Assembly: GCA_002790175.1 (NCBI GenBank)
Contig: PFUQ01000074.1
Location: 1,002-25,587 of the forward strand
DNA: 24,586 nt
Direction of reading: 5' to 3'
Origin: Flavobacteriales bacterium CG_4_9_14_3_um_filter_32_8
GTDB taxonomy: Bacteria; Bacteroidota; Bacteroidia; Flavobacteriales_E; Vicingaceae
Below the pieces are notes generated by a model, which was given only the letters and a program-made list of their open reading frames with translations, did no database searches and was not told the origin of the DNA. Below, in pieces: positions 7,635 to 15,902 of the stretch; the first letter of the stretch is position 1, and each line of letters begins with the position of its first letter. The position numbers and the translations under genes are program-made.

Positions 7635-8030
7635 ATGACAGATCCAATAGCAGATTATTTAACAAGACTTAGAAACGCAGTAGCTGCCAAACATAGAATT
7701 GTTGAAATACCAGCATCAAACATTAAGAAAGAAATGACCAAAATTTTGTTTGATCAAGGTTACATATTGAATTATAAATTCGAAGATGAAACAGTTCAAG
7801 GTAATATTAAAATTGCTTTGAAATATCATCCTGAATCAAAAATTCCAGCGATAACCAAATTAACAAGAGTAAGTAAACCTGGACTAAGAAAATACGCTCC
7901 TACAGATAAAATGCCGAGAGTTATTAATGGTTTAGGTATCGCCATCGTTTCAACTTCAAAAGGTGTAATGACCGATAAAGAAGCAAGAAGAGAAAATGTT
8001 GGTGGAGAAATATTATGTCACGTTTATTAA
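7635..8030 (+). CDS. rpsH: 30S ribosomal protein S8 (uS8)
   Basis: 131 aa. Binds helix 21 of 16S rRNA; in E. coli it represses the spc operon at rplE (not demonstrable here). Opens TDPIADYLTRLRNAVAAKH and closes with the conserved GIAIVSTSKGVMTDKEARR and GGEILCHVY. Preceded by a 34-nt A/T spacer with no visible structure. Confidence 0.98.
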   Translation: MTDPIADYLTRLRNAVAAKHRIVEIPASNIKKEMTKILFDQGYILNYKFEDETVQGNIKIALKYHPESKIPAITKLTRVSKPGLRKYAPTDKMPRVINGLGIAIVSTSKGVMTDKEARRENVGGEILCHVY

Positions 8031-8049
8031 TTAAGAAAGTATTTAAGTT

Positions 8050-8601
8050 ATGTCAAGAATAGGAAATGCACCTATAGAAGTCCCTAAAGGAGTTGAAGTG
8101 AAAATTGAAAAGGGATTAGTAACAGTTAAGGGCCCAAAGGGTGAACTATTACAAGATATTGATACAGCAATTACTGTAGAAGTTAATGATAATATTATTA
8201 ACTTAGTAAGACATACAGAACAAAAAGATCATAAAGCTAAACATGGTTTGTACAGATCTTTAATTTACAACATGATTGAAGGAGTTTCTAAAGGTTTTAA
8301 AACGGAACAAGAATTAGTTGGGGTTGGATATAGAGCAACAGTTCAAGATCAACGATTAGAATTATTGTTAGGGTATTCTCATAGTATAATGTTTGAATTA
8401 CCAAAAGAAATTAAAGCTACAGCTGTAGCAGAAAGAGGTAAAAACCCTATTATTACATTAGAATCACATGACAAACAATTAATTGGACATGTAGCCGCAA
8501 AAATTAGATCATTGAGAAAACCAGAACCTTATAAAGGAAAAGGTATTAAGTTCGTAGGGGAACAATTAAGAAGAAAAGCTGGTAAATCAGCATCAAAATA
8601 A
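8050..8601 (+). CDS. rplF: 50S ribosomal protein L6 (uL6)
   Basis: 183 aa. Two repeated L6 domains near the sarcin-ricin loop and GTPase centre. Starts MSRIGNAPIEVPKGVEVKIE and ends with the family signature RKPEPYKGKGIKF (about residues 156-168). Length as expected. Spacers of 19 nt before and 23 nt after. Confidence 0.98.
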   Translation: MSRIGNAPIEVPKGVEVKIEKGLVTVKGPKGELLQDIDTAITVEVNDNIINLVRHTEQKDHKAKHGLYRSLIYNMIEGVSKGFKTEQELVGVGYRATVQDQRLELLLGYSHSIMFELPKEIKATAVAERGKNPIITLESHDKQLIGHVAAKIRSLRKPEPYKGKGIKFVGEQLRRKAGKSASK

Positions 8602-8624
8602 AAAGCATAATAAATTAAGCTATC

Positions 8625-8978
8625 ATGGCACTGAGTAAAAAAGATAGAAGATTAAGAATAAGAAGAAGAATCAGAAAGATTGTTACTGGAACTACAGAAC
8701 AACCAAGATTATCTGTATTTAGAAGCAATAAAGAGATTTATGCTCAAATTATTAATGATGAAACTGGAGTTACATTAGTATCCGCTTGTTCTAAACAAAA
8801 AGATGTAAAAGCAAAAGGAACAAAAACAGAAATAGCTGCAATTGTAGGCAAAGCTATTGCTGAAAAAGCTGTTAAAGCAGGGATTTCAACTATTACTTTT
8901 GACAGAGGTGGCTACTTATATCACGGAAGAGTTAAAGCTTTAGCTGAAGCTGCACGTGAAGGAGGGCTTAAATTTTAA
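8625..8978 (+). CDS. rplR: 50S ribosomal protein L18 (uL18)
   Basis: 117 aa. Binds 5S rRNA with L5 in the central protuberance. An arginine-rich N-terminus (KDRRLRIRRRIRKI) is followed by QPRLSVFRSNKEIYAQIIND and the C-terminal FDRGGYLYHGRVKALAEAAR. Typical length and position. Confidence 0.98.
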   Translation: MALSKKDRRLRIRRRIRKIVTGTTEQPRLSVFRSNKEIYAQIINDETGVTLVSACSKQKDVKAKGTKTEIAAIVGKAIAEKAVKAGISTITFDRGGYLYHGRVKALAEAAREGGLKF

Positions 8979-8995
8979 ATTGATATAAAGAAATT

Positions 8996-9514
8996 ATGGC
9001 AAACTCAAATACAAAAAGGGTAAGAGCTACAGAAACTGAGTTAAAAGATAAACTAGTAGCTATTAATAGAGTAACCAAAGTTACTAAAGGTGGTAGAAAT
9101 TTTAGTTTTTCTGCAATCGTAGTTGTTGGTGACGAAAAAGGTATTGTTGGACATGGCTTAGGAAAAGCTAACGAAGTAACAGAAGCAATAACTAAAGGTA
9201 TAGATGTAGCTAAAAAAAATTGTATTAAAATTCCAATAATTAATGGAACTGTTCCTCATGAGCAAAATGGAAAATTTGGTGGAGCAAGAGTTTTTATCAG
9301 ACCTGCAGCACATGGTACTGGAGTTATTGCTGGTGGAGCTATGCGTGCAGTATTTGAAAGTGTTGGAATTACAGATGTACTAGCAAAATCAAAAGGTTCT
9401 TCAAACCCACACAACGTGGTTAAAGCAACTTTAGATGCATTAGCTAATTTAAGAGATGCATATACAGTAGCAGATCAAAGAGGAATTGAACTAGATAAAG
9501 TTTTTAACGGATAG
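8996..9514 (+). CDS. rpsE: 30S ribosomal protein S5 (uS5)
   Basis: 172 aa. Decoding-fidelity protein near the mRNA entry, with an N-terminal double-stranded RNA-binding-like domain (GGRNFSFSAIVVVGDEKGIV, residues ~33-52, then GHGLGKANEVTEAI) and a C-terminal S5 fold (RPAAHGTGVIAGGAMRAVFE). The loop VTKGGRNFSF is the region where ram and spectinomycin-resistance changes occur in E. coli; nothing odd is seen here. Confidence 0.98.
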   Translation: MANSNTKRVRATETELKDKLVAINRVTKVTKGGRNFSFSAIVVVGDEKGIVGHGLGKANEVTEAITKGIDVAKKNCIKIPIINGTVPHEQNGKFGGARVFIRPAAHGTGVIAGGAMRAVFESVGITDVLAKSKGSSNPHNVVKATLDALANLRDAYTVADQRGIELDKVFNG

Positions 9515-9530
9515 AGAAATCTAAGAGAAA

Positions 9531-9713
9531 ATGGGAAAAGTAATAATAAAACAAACTAAGAGTAAGATTAAACAACCTGCTCGTCAAAAGAAAACCTTAA
9601 TAGCATTAGGTGTTCGAAAGATGAATAACGCAGTTGAACATGAAGCAACACCCCAAATAATGGGAATGATTGAGAAAGTGAAACACTTACTATCAGTAGA
9701 AGTAATAAAATAA
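9531..9713 (+). CDS. rpmD: 50S ribosomal protein L30 (uL30)
   Basis: 60 aa, small bacterial L30. Pattern: KVIIKQTKSKIKQPARQKKTLIALGVRKMN, here residues 3-32, followed by PQIMGMIEKVKHLLSVE. Placed between rpsE and rplO as in most bacteria. Confidence 0.97.
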   Translation: MGKVIIKQTKSKIKQPARQKKTLIALGVRKMNNAVEHEATPQIMGMIEKVKHLLSVEVIK

Positions 9714-9735
9714 TTTAATAGTTAATAAAATTAAA

Positions 9736-10182
9736 ATGGACTTATCAAATTTACAACCTGCGGAAGGCTCAACAAAACAGCGTAAGCGAGTAGGACGTGG
9801 TCAAGGATCAGGAAGAGGTGGAACTTCAACTAGAGGTCATAAAGGTGCTAAATCAAGATCTGGATATTCACGTAAAATCGGATTTGAAGGTGGCCAAATG
9901 CCACTTCAAAGAAGAGTACCTAAGTTTGGATTCACTAACATCAACAGAAAAGAGTTTAAGGGGATTAACCTTGATACACTACAATTTCTTGCTGAAACTA
10001 AAAAAGTGAAAGAAATTACTAAAGAGATATTAATGGAAAACGGATTGGTATCTAAAAACGATTTAGTTAAAATTTTAGGAAGAGGTGAATTGAAAGCAAA
10101 ACTAGAAGTTACTGTAAACGCTTATTCAGCTTCTGCAAAAGCAGCTATTGAATCTGCTGGAGGAACAGCAAATTCATTGTAA
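9736..10182 (+). CDS. rplO: 50S ribosomal protein L15 (uL15)
   Basis: 148 aa. Late-assembly 23S-binding protein. The N-terminal extension rich in Gly and Arg (KRVGRGQGSGRGGTSTRGHK) reaches into the rRNA. FEGGQMPLQRRVPKFGF is the conserved middle, and the C-terminal domain is alpha/beta. Only 12 nt separate it from secY. Confidence 0.98.
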   Translation: MDLSNLQPAEGSTKQRKRVGRGQGSGRGGTSTRGHKGAKSRSGYSRKIGFEGGQMPLQRRVPKFGFTNINRKEFKGINLDTLQFLAETKKVKEITKEILMENGLVSKNDLVKILGRGELKAKLEVTVNAYSASAKAAIESAGGTANSL

Positions 10183-10194
10183 TTTAAAACCAGA

Positions 10195-11544
10195 ATGAGA
10201 AAATTTTTACAGACCATAAAAAACATTTGGAGCATTGAAGATTTACGTGCACGAATTCTTACTACTCTTAGTTTGTTATTAGTATATAGATTAGGTTCTT
10301 ATGTAGTATTACCAGGTGTTGATGCTGAAGTATTGAAAGTTGTTAACGATGCAAAAGCTGGTGGTGGAATTATGGATTTAATTAATATTTTCGCTGGTGG
10401 TGCATTTTCTAGAGCATCAATTTTTGCATTAGGAATAATGCCATATATTTCCGCTTCTATTGTAATTCAATTGTTAGGAATGGCAATTCCTTATTTCCAA
10501 AGATTACAAAAAGAAGGAGAAAGTGGAAGAAGAAAAATAAATCAAATAACAAGGGTTTTAACAATAGCTATTACTGGTTTTCAAGCACCAGGTTACATTG
10601 CTTCTCAAATCACAAATCACCAAGGGGTAGTTCTTGATGATGGACCACTTTGGTGGTTTTCTACAGTATTGTTACTAATTACAGGTACTGTGTTTGTAAT
10701 GTGGATAGGTGAAAGAATCACTGAAAAAGGTATTGGAAATGGAATATCTTTACTAATTATGATTGGTATTATTTCTAAATTACCATCATCATTTGTGTTC
10801 GAAATTGGATCTAGATTTGGAGTTGGTGGCGTTGGTGGTCCAATTATCTTATTAGTAGAGGTTGCCCTTTTATTAATTGTAATTATTATTGCCATTTTAT
10901 TAGTGCAAGGAACAAGAAGAATACCAGTGCAGTACGCAAAACGTGTTGTTGGAAATAAACAATATGGAGGAGTTAGACAATACATTCCTTTAAAAGTAAA
11001 TGCCGCTGGTGTAATGCCAATTATTTTTGCTCAAGCAATTATGTTTGTACCAATGACAGTTGCAAGTTTTGGAGCAGGTGGAGCTTCATCATGGATAATC
11101 AATGTTTTTGGTAATCCTAATGGATTTGGTTACAATTTAACATTTTTTTTAATGATTATTGCATTTACTTACTTTTATACTGCTGTAACTGTTAATCCAA
11201 ATCAAATGGCAGATGACATGAAAAGAAATGGTGGTTTCATACCAGGAATTAGACCAGGTAAAAAAACCGCAGAATTTATTGATGAAGTAATGTCAAAAAT
11301 AACATTACCAGGCTCCATGTTTTTAGGATTAGTTGCAATATTACCAGCATTTGCTTCAATGGCAGGGGTTAATCAATCTTTCGCATATTTTTTTGGCGGA
11401 ACTTCCCTATTAATTATGGTTGGGGTTATTTTAGATACATTACAACAAATAGAGAGTCATTTATTAATGCGTCATTATGATGGATTAATGAAAACAGGTA
11501 AGATAAAAGGTAGATCAACTACTGGTATGGGAATGGCTGGGTAA
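10195..11544 (+). CDS. secY: Preprotein translocase subunit SecY
   Basis: 449 aa, the channel subunit of SecYEG in the inner membrane. Ten hydrophobic segments can be traced from about residue 20 to 425. TM1 lies at about 20-40, and the short FAGGAFSRASIFALGIMPYI segment (66-85) marks the plug and TM2. Cytoplasmic loop C4 has QGTRRIPVQYAKR (238-250, with Arg241 and Arg242) and C5 has GGFIPGIRPGKKT (346-358), the ribosome and SecA contact loops in characterised homologues. Its position between rplO and map/infA is classical for the spc operon. Confidence 0.99.
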   Translation: MRKFLQTIKNIWSIEDLRARILTTLSLLLVYRLGSYVVLPGVDAEVLKVVNDAKAGGGIMDLINIFAGGAFSRASIFALGIMPYISASIVIQLLGMAIPYFQRLQKEGESGRRKINQITRVLTIAITGFQAPGYIASQITNHQGVVLDDGPLWWFSTVLLLITGTVFVMWIGERITEKGIGNGISLLIMIGIISKLPSSFVFEIGSRFGVGGVGGPIILLVEVALLLIVIIIAILLVQGTRRIPVQYAKRVVGNKQYGGVRQYIPLKVNAAGVMPIIFAQAIMFVPMTVASFGAGGASSWIINVFGNPNGFGYNLTFFLMIIAFTYFYTAVTVNPNQMADDMKRNGGFIPGIRPGKKTAEFIDEVMSKITLPGSMFLGLVAILPAFASMAGVNQSFAYFFGGTSLLIMVGVILDTLQQIESHLLMRHYDGLMKTGKIKGRSTTGMGMAG

Positions 11545-11558
11545 TTTGTTAATTATTG

Positions 11559-12344
11559 ATGGGTAAGATATTTTATAAAACAGAAGAAGAAATAGAGTTA
11601 TTAAAAGAAAGTTCTTTGCTTGTTGGAAAAACTTTGGCTGAAGTCGCTAAATTAATCAAACCAGGAGTTACAACTCTTGATTTAGATAAAATTGCTGAAG
11701 AGTTTATTAGGGATAATAATGCTATTCCTGGGTTTAAAGGATATAATGGATTTCCAAATACATTATGTACTTCATTAAATTCAGCTGTAGTTCATGGAAT
11801 TCCAAACAATAAACCCTTACAAAGTGGAGATATTATCTCTGTTGATTGTGGTACAATTTTAAACGGATTTTATGGAGATGCTGCTTATACTTTTGAAGTA
11901 GGAGAAGTAAAACCAGAAATTAAAAAATTATTGCAAGTAACAAAGGAATGTTTAGCAAAAGCAATTGAAGTTGCTATTGTTGGGAATAGAATTGGAGATA
12001 TCGGTTTTGCTGTGCAAGAACATGCAGAGAAAAATGGATACGGTGTAGTTAGAGAATTGGTAGGGCATGGATTAGGAAGAAATTTGCATGAAGCTCCAGA
12101 AGTACCCAATTATGGGAAAAGAGGATATGGTATGCAACTAAAAGAAGGATTGGTAATAGCAATTGAACCTATGATTAACTTAGGGAAAAGGAATGTTAGA
12201 CAACATGAGGATGGTTGGACTGTAGTTACATCAGATGGTTTACCTTCGGCACATTTTGAGCATGATGTAGCAATAAGGAAAGGAAAAGCACAAGTTTTAT
12301 CAACACATGAATTTGTTGAAGAAGTATTAAGAAATAAATTGTAA
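11559..12344 (+). CDS. map: Methionine aminopeptidase type I
   Basis: 261 aa counted from the ATG at 11559; a TTG directly before it would add one residue and is less likely. Removes the initiator Met from nascent proteins. The pita-bread dimetal ligands are all present: Asp96, Asp107, His170, Glu203 and Glu234, plus the substrate-contact His79 (VVHG). It lacks an N-terminal zinc-finger extension, so it is type Ia. It lies 14 nt after secY and before infA. Confidence 0.98.
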   Translation: MGKIFYKTEEEIELLKESSLLVGKTLAEVAKLIKPGVTTLDLDKIAEEFIRDNNAIPGFKGYNGFPNTLCTSLNSAVVHGIPNNKPLQSGDIISVDCGTILNGFYGDAAYTFEVGEVKPEIKKLLQVTKECLAKAIEVAIVGNRIGDIGFAVQEHAEKNGYGVVRELVGHGLGRNLHEAPEVPNYGKRGYGMQLKEGLVIAIEPMINLGKRNVRQHEDGWTVVTSDGLPSAHFEHDVAIRKGKAQVLSTHEFVEEVLRNKL

Positions 12345-12352
12345 TAAATAGA

Positions 12353-12571
12353 ATGGCAAAACAAGCATCTATAGAACAAGACGGAACAATTATAGAAGCA
12401 TTATCTAATGCCATGTTTCGTGTTGAACTAGAAAATGGACACATTATTACAGCTCATATCTCTGGTAAAATGAGAATGCATTATATTAGAATATTGCCAG
12501 GTGATAAAGTAAAATTAGAAATGTCTCCTTATGATTTATCAAAAGGGAGAATATCATTTAGGTATAAATAA
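12353..12571 (+). CDS. infA: Translation initiation factor IF-1
   Basis: 72 aa, a single S1-type OB fold that blocks the 30S A site during initiation. Nearly the whole protein is signature sequence: IEQDGTIIEALSNAMFRVEL, then GKMRMHYIRILPGDKVKLEM and SPYDLSKGRISFRYK. Starts 8 nt after map. Confidence 0.98.
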   Translation: MAKQASIEQDGTIIEALSNAMFRVELENGHIITAHISGKMRMHYIRILPGDKVKLEMSPYDLSKGRISFRYK

Positions 12572-12610
12572 TTAAATTCTCTAATTAGGGAACAATAAAT
12601 AGAAAAAAAG

Positions 12611-12727
12611 ATGAAAGTAAGAGCATCCATAAAAAAAAGAAGTGCAGACTGCAAAATCGTTAGAAGAAAAGGCACTTTGTATGTAATTAACAAAAAAAAC
12701 CCAAAGTTTAAACAAAGACAGGGATAA
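12611..12727 (+). CDS. rpmJ: 50S ribosomal protein L36, zinc-free form (bL36)
   Basis: 38 aa, a gene too short for most ORF listings, found by reading the infA-rpsM gap. It begins MKVRASIKKRSADCKIVRRK and ends NPKFKQRQG. The zinc form of L36 has a Cys-Cys-Cys-His set; here only Cys14 remains (Ser11, Asn27 and no His), so this is the zinc-independent type. Located between infA and rpsM as in most bacteria. The ATG follows an A-rich leader. Confidence 0.97.
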   Translation: MKVRASIKKRSADCKIVRRKGTLYVINKKNPKFKQRQG

Positions 12728-12736
12728 AAAAGTTCC

Positions 12737-12793
12737 GAGTTTAAAGTTTCGAGTTTATAGCAACTCTAAACTCTAAACTCTAAACTCTAAACT
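12737..12793 (+). repeat. Heptamer repeats in inverted orientation forming a 21-bp imperfect hairpin
   Basis: Left arm 12737-12757 is GAGTTTA, AAGTTTC, GAGTTTA. The right arm has TAAACTC three times (12767-12787) plus a partial fourth copy (TAAACT, 12788-12793). The arms pair over 21 positions with only two mismatches (12744/12780 and 12750/12774) around a 9-nt loop, TAGCAACTC. There is no U-run after it, so it is not a classical terminator. It fills the rpmJ-rpsM gap and ends 8 nt before the rpsM ATG. Confidence 0.85.
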
Positions 12794-12801
12794 AAATAGA
12801 A

Positions 12802-13179
12802 ATGGCAAGAATTGCAGGTATAGATTTACCAAATCAAAAACGAGGCGTTATCGGATTAACTTATATTTTCGGTATAGGAAGATCTAGTGCTAAAAGTATT
12901 TTAGCAGAAGCAGAAATTTCTGAAGATAAAAAAGTACAAGATTGGAATGATGATGATTTATCTAAAATCAGAAAAATTATTACTGATAGGTTTAAAATAG
13001 AAGGTGCTTTAAGATCCGAAGTACAATTAAACATCAAACGATTAATGGATGTTGGTTGTTATAGAGGTATTAGACATAGAGCTGGATTACCACTTAGAGG
13101 TCAACGCACAAAAAATAATGCTAGAACAAGAAAAGGAAGGAAAAAAACAGTTGCAAATAAGAAAAAAGTAACTAAATAG
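12802..13179 (+). CDS. rpsM: 30S ribosomal protein S13 (uS13)
   Basis: 125 aa. Head protein forming inter-subunit bridges and touching the P-site tRNA. Starts MARIAGIDLPNQKRGVIGLT, has the helix-two-turn-helix FGIGRSSAKSIL, and the basic C-terminal GLPLRGQRTKNNARTRKG. Its ATG lies just after the heptamer hairpin, which could hinder or tune its translation (inference). Confidence 0.98.
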   Translation: MARIAGIDLPNQKRGVIGLTYIFGIGRSSAKSILAEAEISEDKKVQDWNDDDLSKIRKIITDRFKIEGALRSEVQLNIKRLMDVGCYRGIRHRAGLPLRGQRTKNNARTRKGRKKTVANKKKVTK

Positions 13180-13200
13180 TAAATAAAGACGCTTTATATA

Positions 13201-13587
13201 ATGGCAAAAACAAACATAAAAAAGAAGAAAAAAGTAAAAGTGGAAGCTTACGGAGAAGCTCACATCCACGCTTCTTTTAATAACATCATCATTAGTTTAA
13301 CTAATGGTACTGGACAAGTTATTTCTTGGTCTTCAGCTGGAAAAATGGGCTTTAGAGGCTCTAAAAAAAACACACCTTATGCTGCCCAAATGGCTGCAGA
13401 AGATTGTGCAAAAGAAGCTTTTGAAAACGGATTAAGAAAAGTAAAGGTATTTGTTAAAGGACCAGGTAATGGAAGAGAATCTGCAATGAGGACACTAAAT
13501 AACAATGGAATAGTTGTAACTGAAATTGTAGATATTACACCACTACCTCATAATGGTTGTCGTCCACCAAAAAGAAGAAGAGTATAA
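13201..13587 (+). CDS. rpsK: 30S ribosomal protein S11 (uS11)
   Basis: 128 aa. Platform protein near the Shine-Dalgarno helix of 16S rRNA. The family core is AHIHASFNNIIISLTNGTGQ, followed by KMGFRGSKKNTPYAAQMAAE, KVFVKGPGNGRESAMRTL, and the terminal TPLPHNGCRPPKRRRV. The N-terminus is a lysine stretch. It is followed by the structured gap before rpsD. Confidence 0.98.
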   Translation: MAKTNIKKKKKVKVEAYGEAHIHASFNNIIISLTNGTGQVISWSSAGKMGFRGSKKNTPYAAQMAAEDCAKEAFENGLRKVKVFVKGPGNGRESAMRTLNNNGIVVTEIVDITPLPHNGCRPPKRRRV

Positions 13588-13601
13588 TAATTAATAACCA
13601 A

Positions 13602-13654
13602 AAAAGAGAATTCATTATCGAAGGATACTGACCTTAATTCATAATTTCTCTTTT
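13602..13654 (+). promoter_or_regulatory. Three-tier hairpin upstream of rpsD, candidate S4 leader
   Basis: Outer stem AAAAGAGAA (13602-13610) with TTCTCTTTT (13646-13654); middle stem ATTAT (13614-13618) with ATAAT (13641-13645), stacked on the outer stem with a TTC bulge; inner stem AAGG (13621-13624) with CCTT (13632-13635); loop ATACTGA. It sits 15 nt before the rpsD ATG in an 82-nt gap. The outer 3' arm ends in four T followed by A-rich sequence, so it would be a poor terminator. S4 regulates alpha-type operons in E. coli and Bacillus; a similar role here is inferred. Confidence 0.55.
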
Positions 13655-13669
13655 AAAAATTTAAATAAA

Positions 13670-14275
13670 ATGGCTAGATATATCGGTCCAAAATCAAAAA
13701 TCGCAAGAAAATTCAGAGAACCAATTTTTGGCCCTGATGCAGTATTGGAGAAAAAAAATTACCCTCCTGGACAACACGGTCCTAATAAAAGAAGAGGTAA
13801 ACAATCTGAGTACGCTATACAATTAGCAGAAAAGCAAAAAGCTAAATATACCTATGGTATCTTAGAAAAACAATTTTCTAATTTATTTAAAACAGCTTCA
13901 AGAAAAAAAGGGATTACAGGAGAAGTACTTTTACAACTTTGCGAATCTCGTTTAGACAATGTAGTATTTAGACTTGGCATCTCTCCATCTAGAAGTGGTG
14001 CAAGACAATTAGTTGGACACAAACACATTACTGTTAATGGTAAGGTAATGAACATCCCTTCATTTATAGTAAAAGAAGGTGATGAAGTTGGTATTAGAGA
14101 AAAATCTAAATCTTTAGAATCGATTACAGCTTCATTAGCAGCAAACCCTGTAAAATCTGATTGGTTAGACTGGAATGTGCATCACATGGCAGGTAGATTT
14201 ATTACCACACCTGAAAGAACACAAATACCAGAAAACATCAAAGAACAATTAATAGTAGAACTCTACTCTAAATAA
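13670..14275 (+). CDS. rpsD: 30S ribosomal protein S4, zinc-free form (uS4)
   Basis: 201 aa. Primary 16S binder that nucleates the 30S body, and an mRNA-binding autoregulator in several bacteria. N-terminal MARYIGPKSKIARKFREPIF lacks the four-Cys zinc site found in some S4 proteins. The S4 RNA-binding domain is at about residues 92-155 (ESRLDNVVFRLGIS, SGARQLVGHKHITVNGK). The preceding gap holds an elaborate hairpin. Confidence 0.98.
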   Translation: MARYIGPKSKIARKFREPIFGPDAVLEKKNYPPGQHGPNKRRGKQSEYAIQLAEKQKAKYTYGILEKQFSNLFKTASRKKGITGEVLLQLCESRLDNVVFRLGISPSRSGARQLVGHKHITVNGKVMNIPSFIVKEGDEVGIREKSKSLESITASLAANPVKSDWLDWNVHHMAGRFITTPERTQIPENIKEQLIVELYSK

Positions 14276-14297
14276 TTTTAAAATAAAAATTAAAACT

Positions 14298-15290
14298 ATG
14301 GCAATTTTAGATTTCCAAAAACCAGATAAAGTAATCATGGTTAATTCTGACGATTTTTTCGGAACTTTCGAATTCCGTCCTTTAGAACCAGGATACGGTA
14401 TTACAGTAGGAAACGCTTTGAGAAGAGTACTATTAAACTCTTTAGAAGGTTTTGCAATAACATCAGTAAAAATAGAAGGAGTAGATCATGAATTTTCTAC
14501 AATTAAAGGAGTCCTTGAAGATGTTACTCAAATAATTTTAAATCTTAAACAAGTTAGATTTAAACAACAAATTGGAGGTACAGATAAAGAAACATTGATG
14601 GTTTCTGTTAAAGGTCAGGATAAATTGACTGCGGGAGATATCGGAAAATTTACCTCTGCTTTTCAAGTATTAAATATTGATCATGTTATTTGTAACATGG
14701 AATCATCAATTAACCTACAGTTAGAATTAACTATTGGTAAAGGAAGAGGATACGTTCCATCAGAAGAAAATAAAATTTCTGACAGCAATATTGGTGTTAT
14801 TGCAATAGACTCAATACATACTCCAATAAAAAATGTTAAATACAACATTGAAAACTATAGAGTTGGTCAAAAAACAGATTACGAAAAATTAGTATTCGAA
14901 ATTACTACTGATGGATCTATTCATCCAAAAGAAGCATTAACAGAAGCAGCAAAAATATTAATTCATCATTTTATGTTGTTCTCTGATGAGAGAATTACAT
15001 TAGATACCGAAGAAAAATCTGAAGTAGAAGATTTTGATGAAGATTCATTGCACATGAGACAATTATTAAAAACTAAACTAATTGATATGGATTTATCTGT
15101 TAGAGCGTTAAATTGTTTGAAAGCTGCTGATGTAGATACATTAGGTGATTTAGTTACATTTAATAAAAATGATTTATTGAAATTTAGAAACTTCGGTAAA
15201 AAGTCGTTAACTGAATTGGATGAATTAGTAGAAAATAAAGGTTTAACATTCGGGATGAATGTTGCAGCATATAAATTAGATAAAGAATAA
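14298..15290 (+). CDS. rpoA: RNA polymerase subunit alpha
   Basis: 330 aa. The N-terminal dimerisation/assembly domain spans about residues 1-235, with the hallmark GYGITVGNALRRVLLNSLEG and the IHPKEALTEAAKIL motif. The C-terminal domain covers about 250-325 (SVRALNCLKAADVDTLGDLV, then FGKKSLTELDELV) and contacts upstream DNA and activators. The linker is acidic (EEKSEVEDFDED). It sits between rpsD and rplQ as usual; rplQ starts 4 nt after its stop. Confidence 0.99.
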   Translation: MAILDFQKPDKVIMVNSDDFFGTFEFRPLEPGYGITVGNALRRVLLNSLEGFAITSVKIEGVDHEFSTIKGVLEDVTQIILNLKQVRFKQQIGGTDKETLMVSVKGQDKLTAGDIGKFTSAFQVLNIDHVICNMESSINLQLELTIGKGRGYVPSEENKISDSNIGVIAIDSIHTPIKNVKYNIENYRVGQKTDYEKLVFEITTDGSIHPKEALTEAAKILIHHFMLFSDERITLDTEEKSEVEDFDEDSLHMRQLLKTKLIDMDLSVRALNCLKAADVDTLGDLVTFNKNDLLKFRNFGKKSLTELDELVENKGLTFGMNVAAYKLDKE

Positions 15291-15294
15291 AGAG

Positions 15295-15879
15295 ATGAGA
15301 CACGGAAAGAAATTTAACCATTTAAGCAGACAAGCTCCTCATAGAAAAGCTATGTTGGCTAATATGGCTTGTTCTCTTATCGAGCATAAAAGAGTGAGTA
15401 CTACAGTTGCTAAAGCAAAAGCATTACAAAAATACATTGAGCCTTTGCTAACTAAATCTAAAACAGATTCAACTCATTCAAGAAGAACTGTTTTTAGTTA
15501 CTTAAAAAATAAAGAAACGATAACTGAATTGTTTAGAGATATTTCGGTAAAAATTGCTGATAGACCAGGAGGATATACCAGAATTCTAAAAACAGGTTTT
15601 AGAATAGGAGATAATGCACAAATGTGCTTTATAGAGTTAGTGGATTACAACGAAAATATGTTGAAAGATGCTAAACAAAAATCTGGTGCTTCTAGAAGAA
15701 GAAGAAGTACTAAGAAAACTGATGCTCCATCAACTCCTGCTGCAAAAACAACAGGAAAAGTTACTGAAGCTGATACAAAAGCTGAAGTAATTGAAGAACC
15801 AATTGCTGAGATTAAAGTTGAAGCAAAAAATGATGAAGTTAAAGAAGATCATTCAGAAGAAGAGAAAAAAGAAGATTAG
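15295..15879 (+). CDS. rplQ: 50S ribosomal protein L17 with long C-terminal tail (bL17)
   Basis: 194 aa. The conserved L17 domain is residues 1-125 (MRHGKKFNHLSRQAPHRKAM, then TTVAKAKALQKYIEPLLTKS, and GGYTRILKTGFRIGDNAQM). After a basic patch (SRRRRSTKK) comes a ~60-residue tail rich in Ala, Lys and Glu and ending EEEKKED, probably disordered. Extended L17 is common in Bacteroidota to my knowledge, whereas E. coli L17 is about 127 aa. Last gene before the terminator. Confidence 0.98.
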   Translation: MRHGKKFNHLSRQAPHRKAMLANMACSLIEHKRVSTTVAKAKALQKYIEPLLTKSKTDSTHSRRTVFSYLKNKETITELFRDISVKIADRPGGYTRILKTGFRIGDNAQMCFIELVDYNENMLKDAKQKSGASRRRRSTKKTDAPSTPAAKTTGKVTEADTKAEVIEEPIAEIKVEAKNDEVKEDHSEEEKKED

Positions 15880-15902
15880 AATTGATTTTTATAGATAAAT
15901 AG

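Noticed and set aside
9797..10009. Plus-strand 70-codon frame inside rplO
   Set aside because: Out-of-frame reading of conserved L15 codons, with no family match I recognise.
12737..12793. CRISPR-like or telomere-like array
   Set aside because: The units are only 7 nt, contiguous without spacers, and arranged as two opposing arms. This is a hairpin-forming microsatellite, not a CRISPR array.
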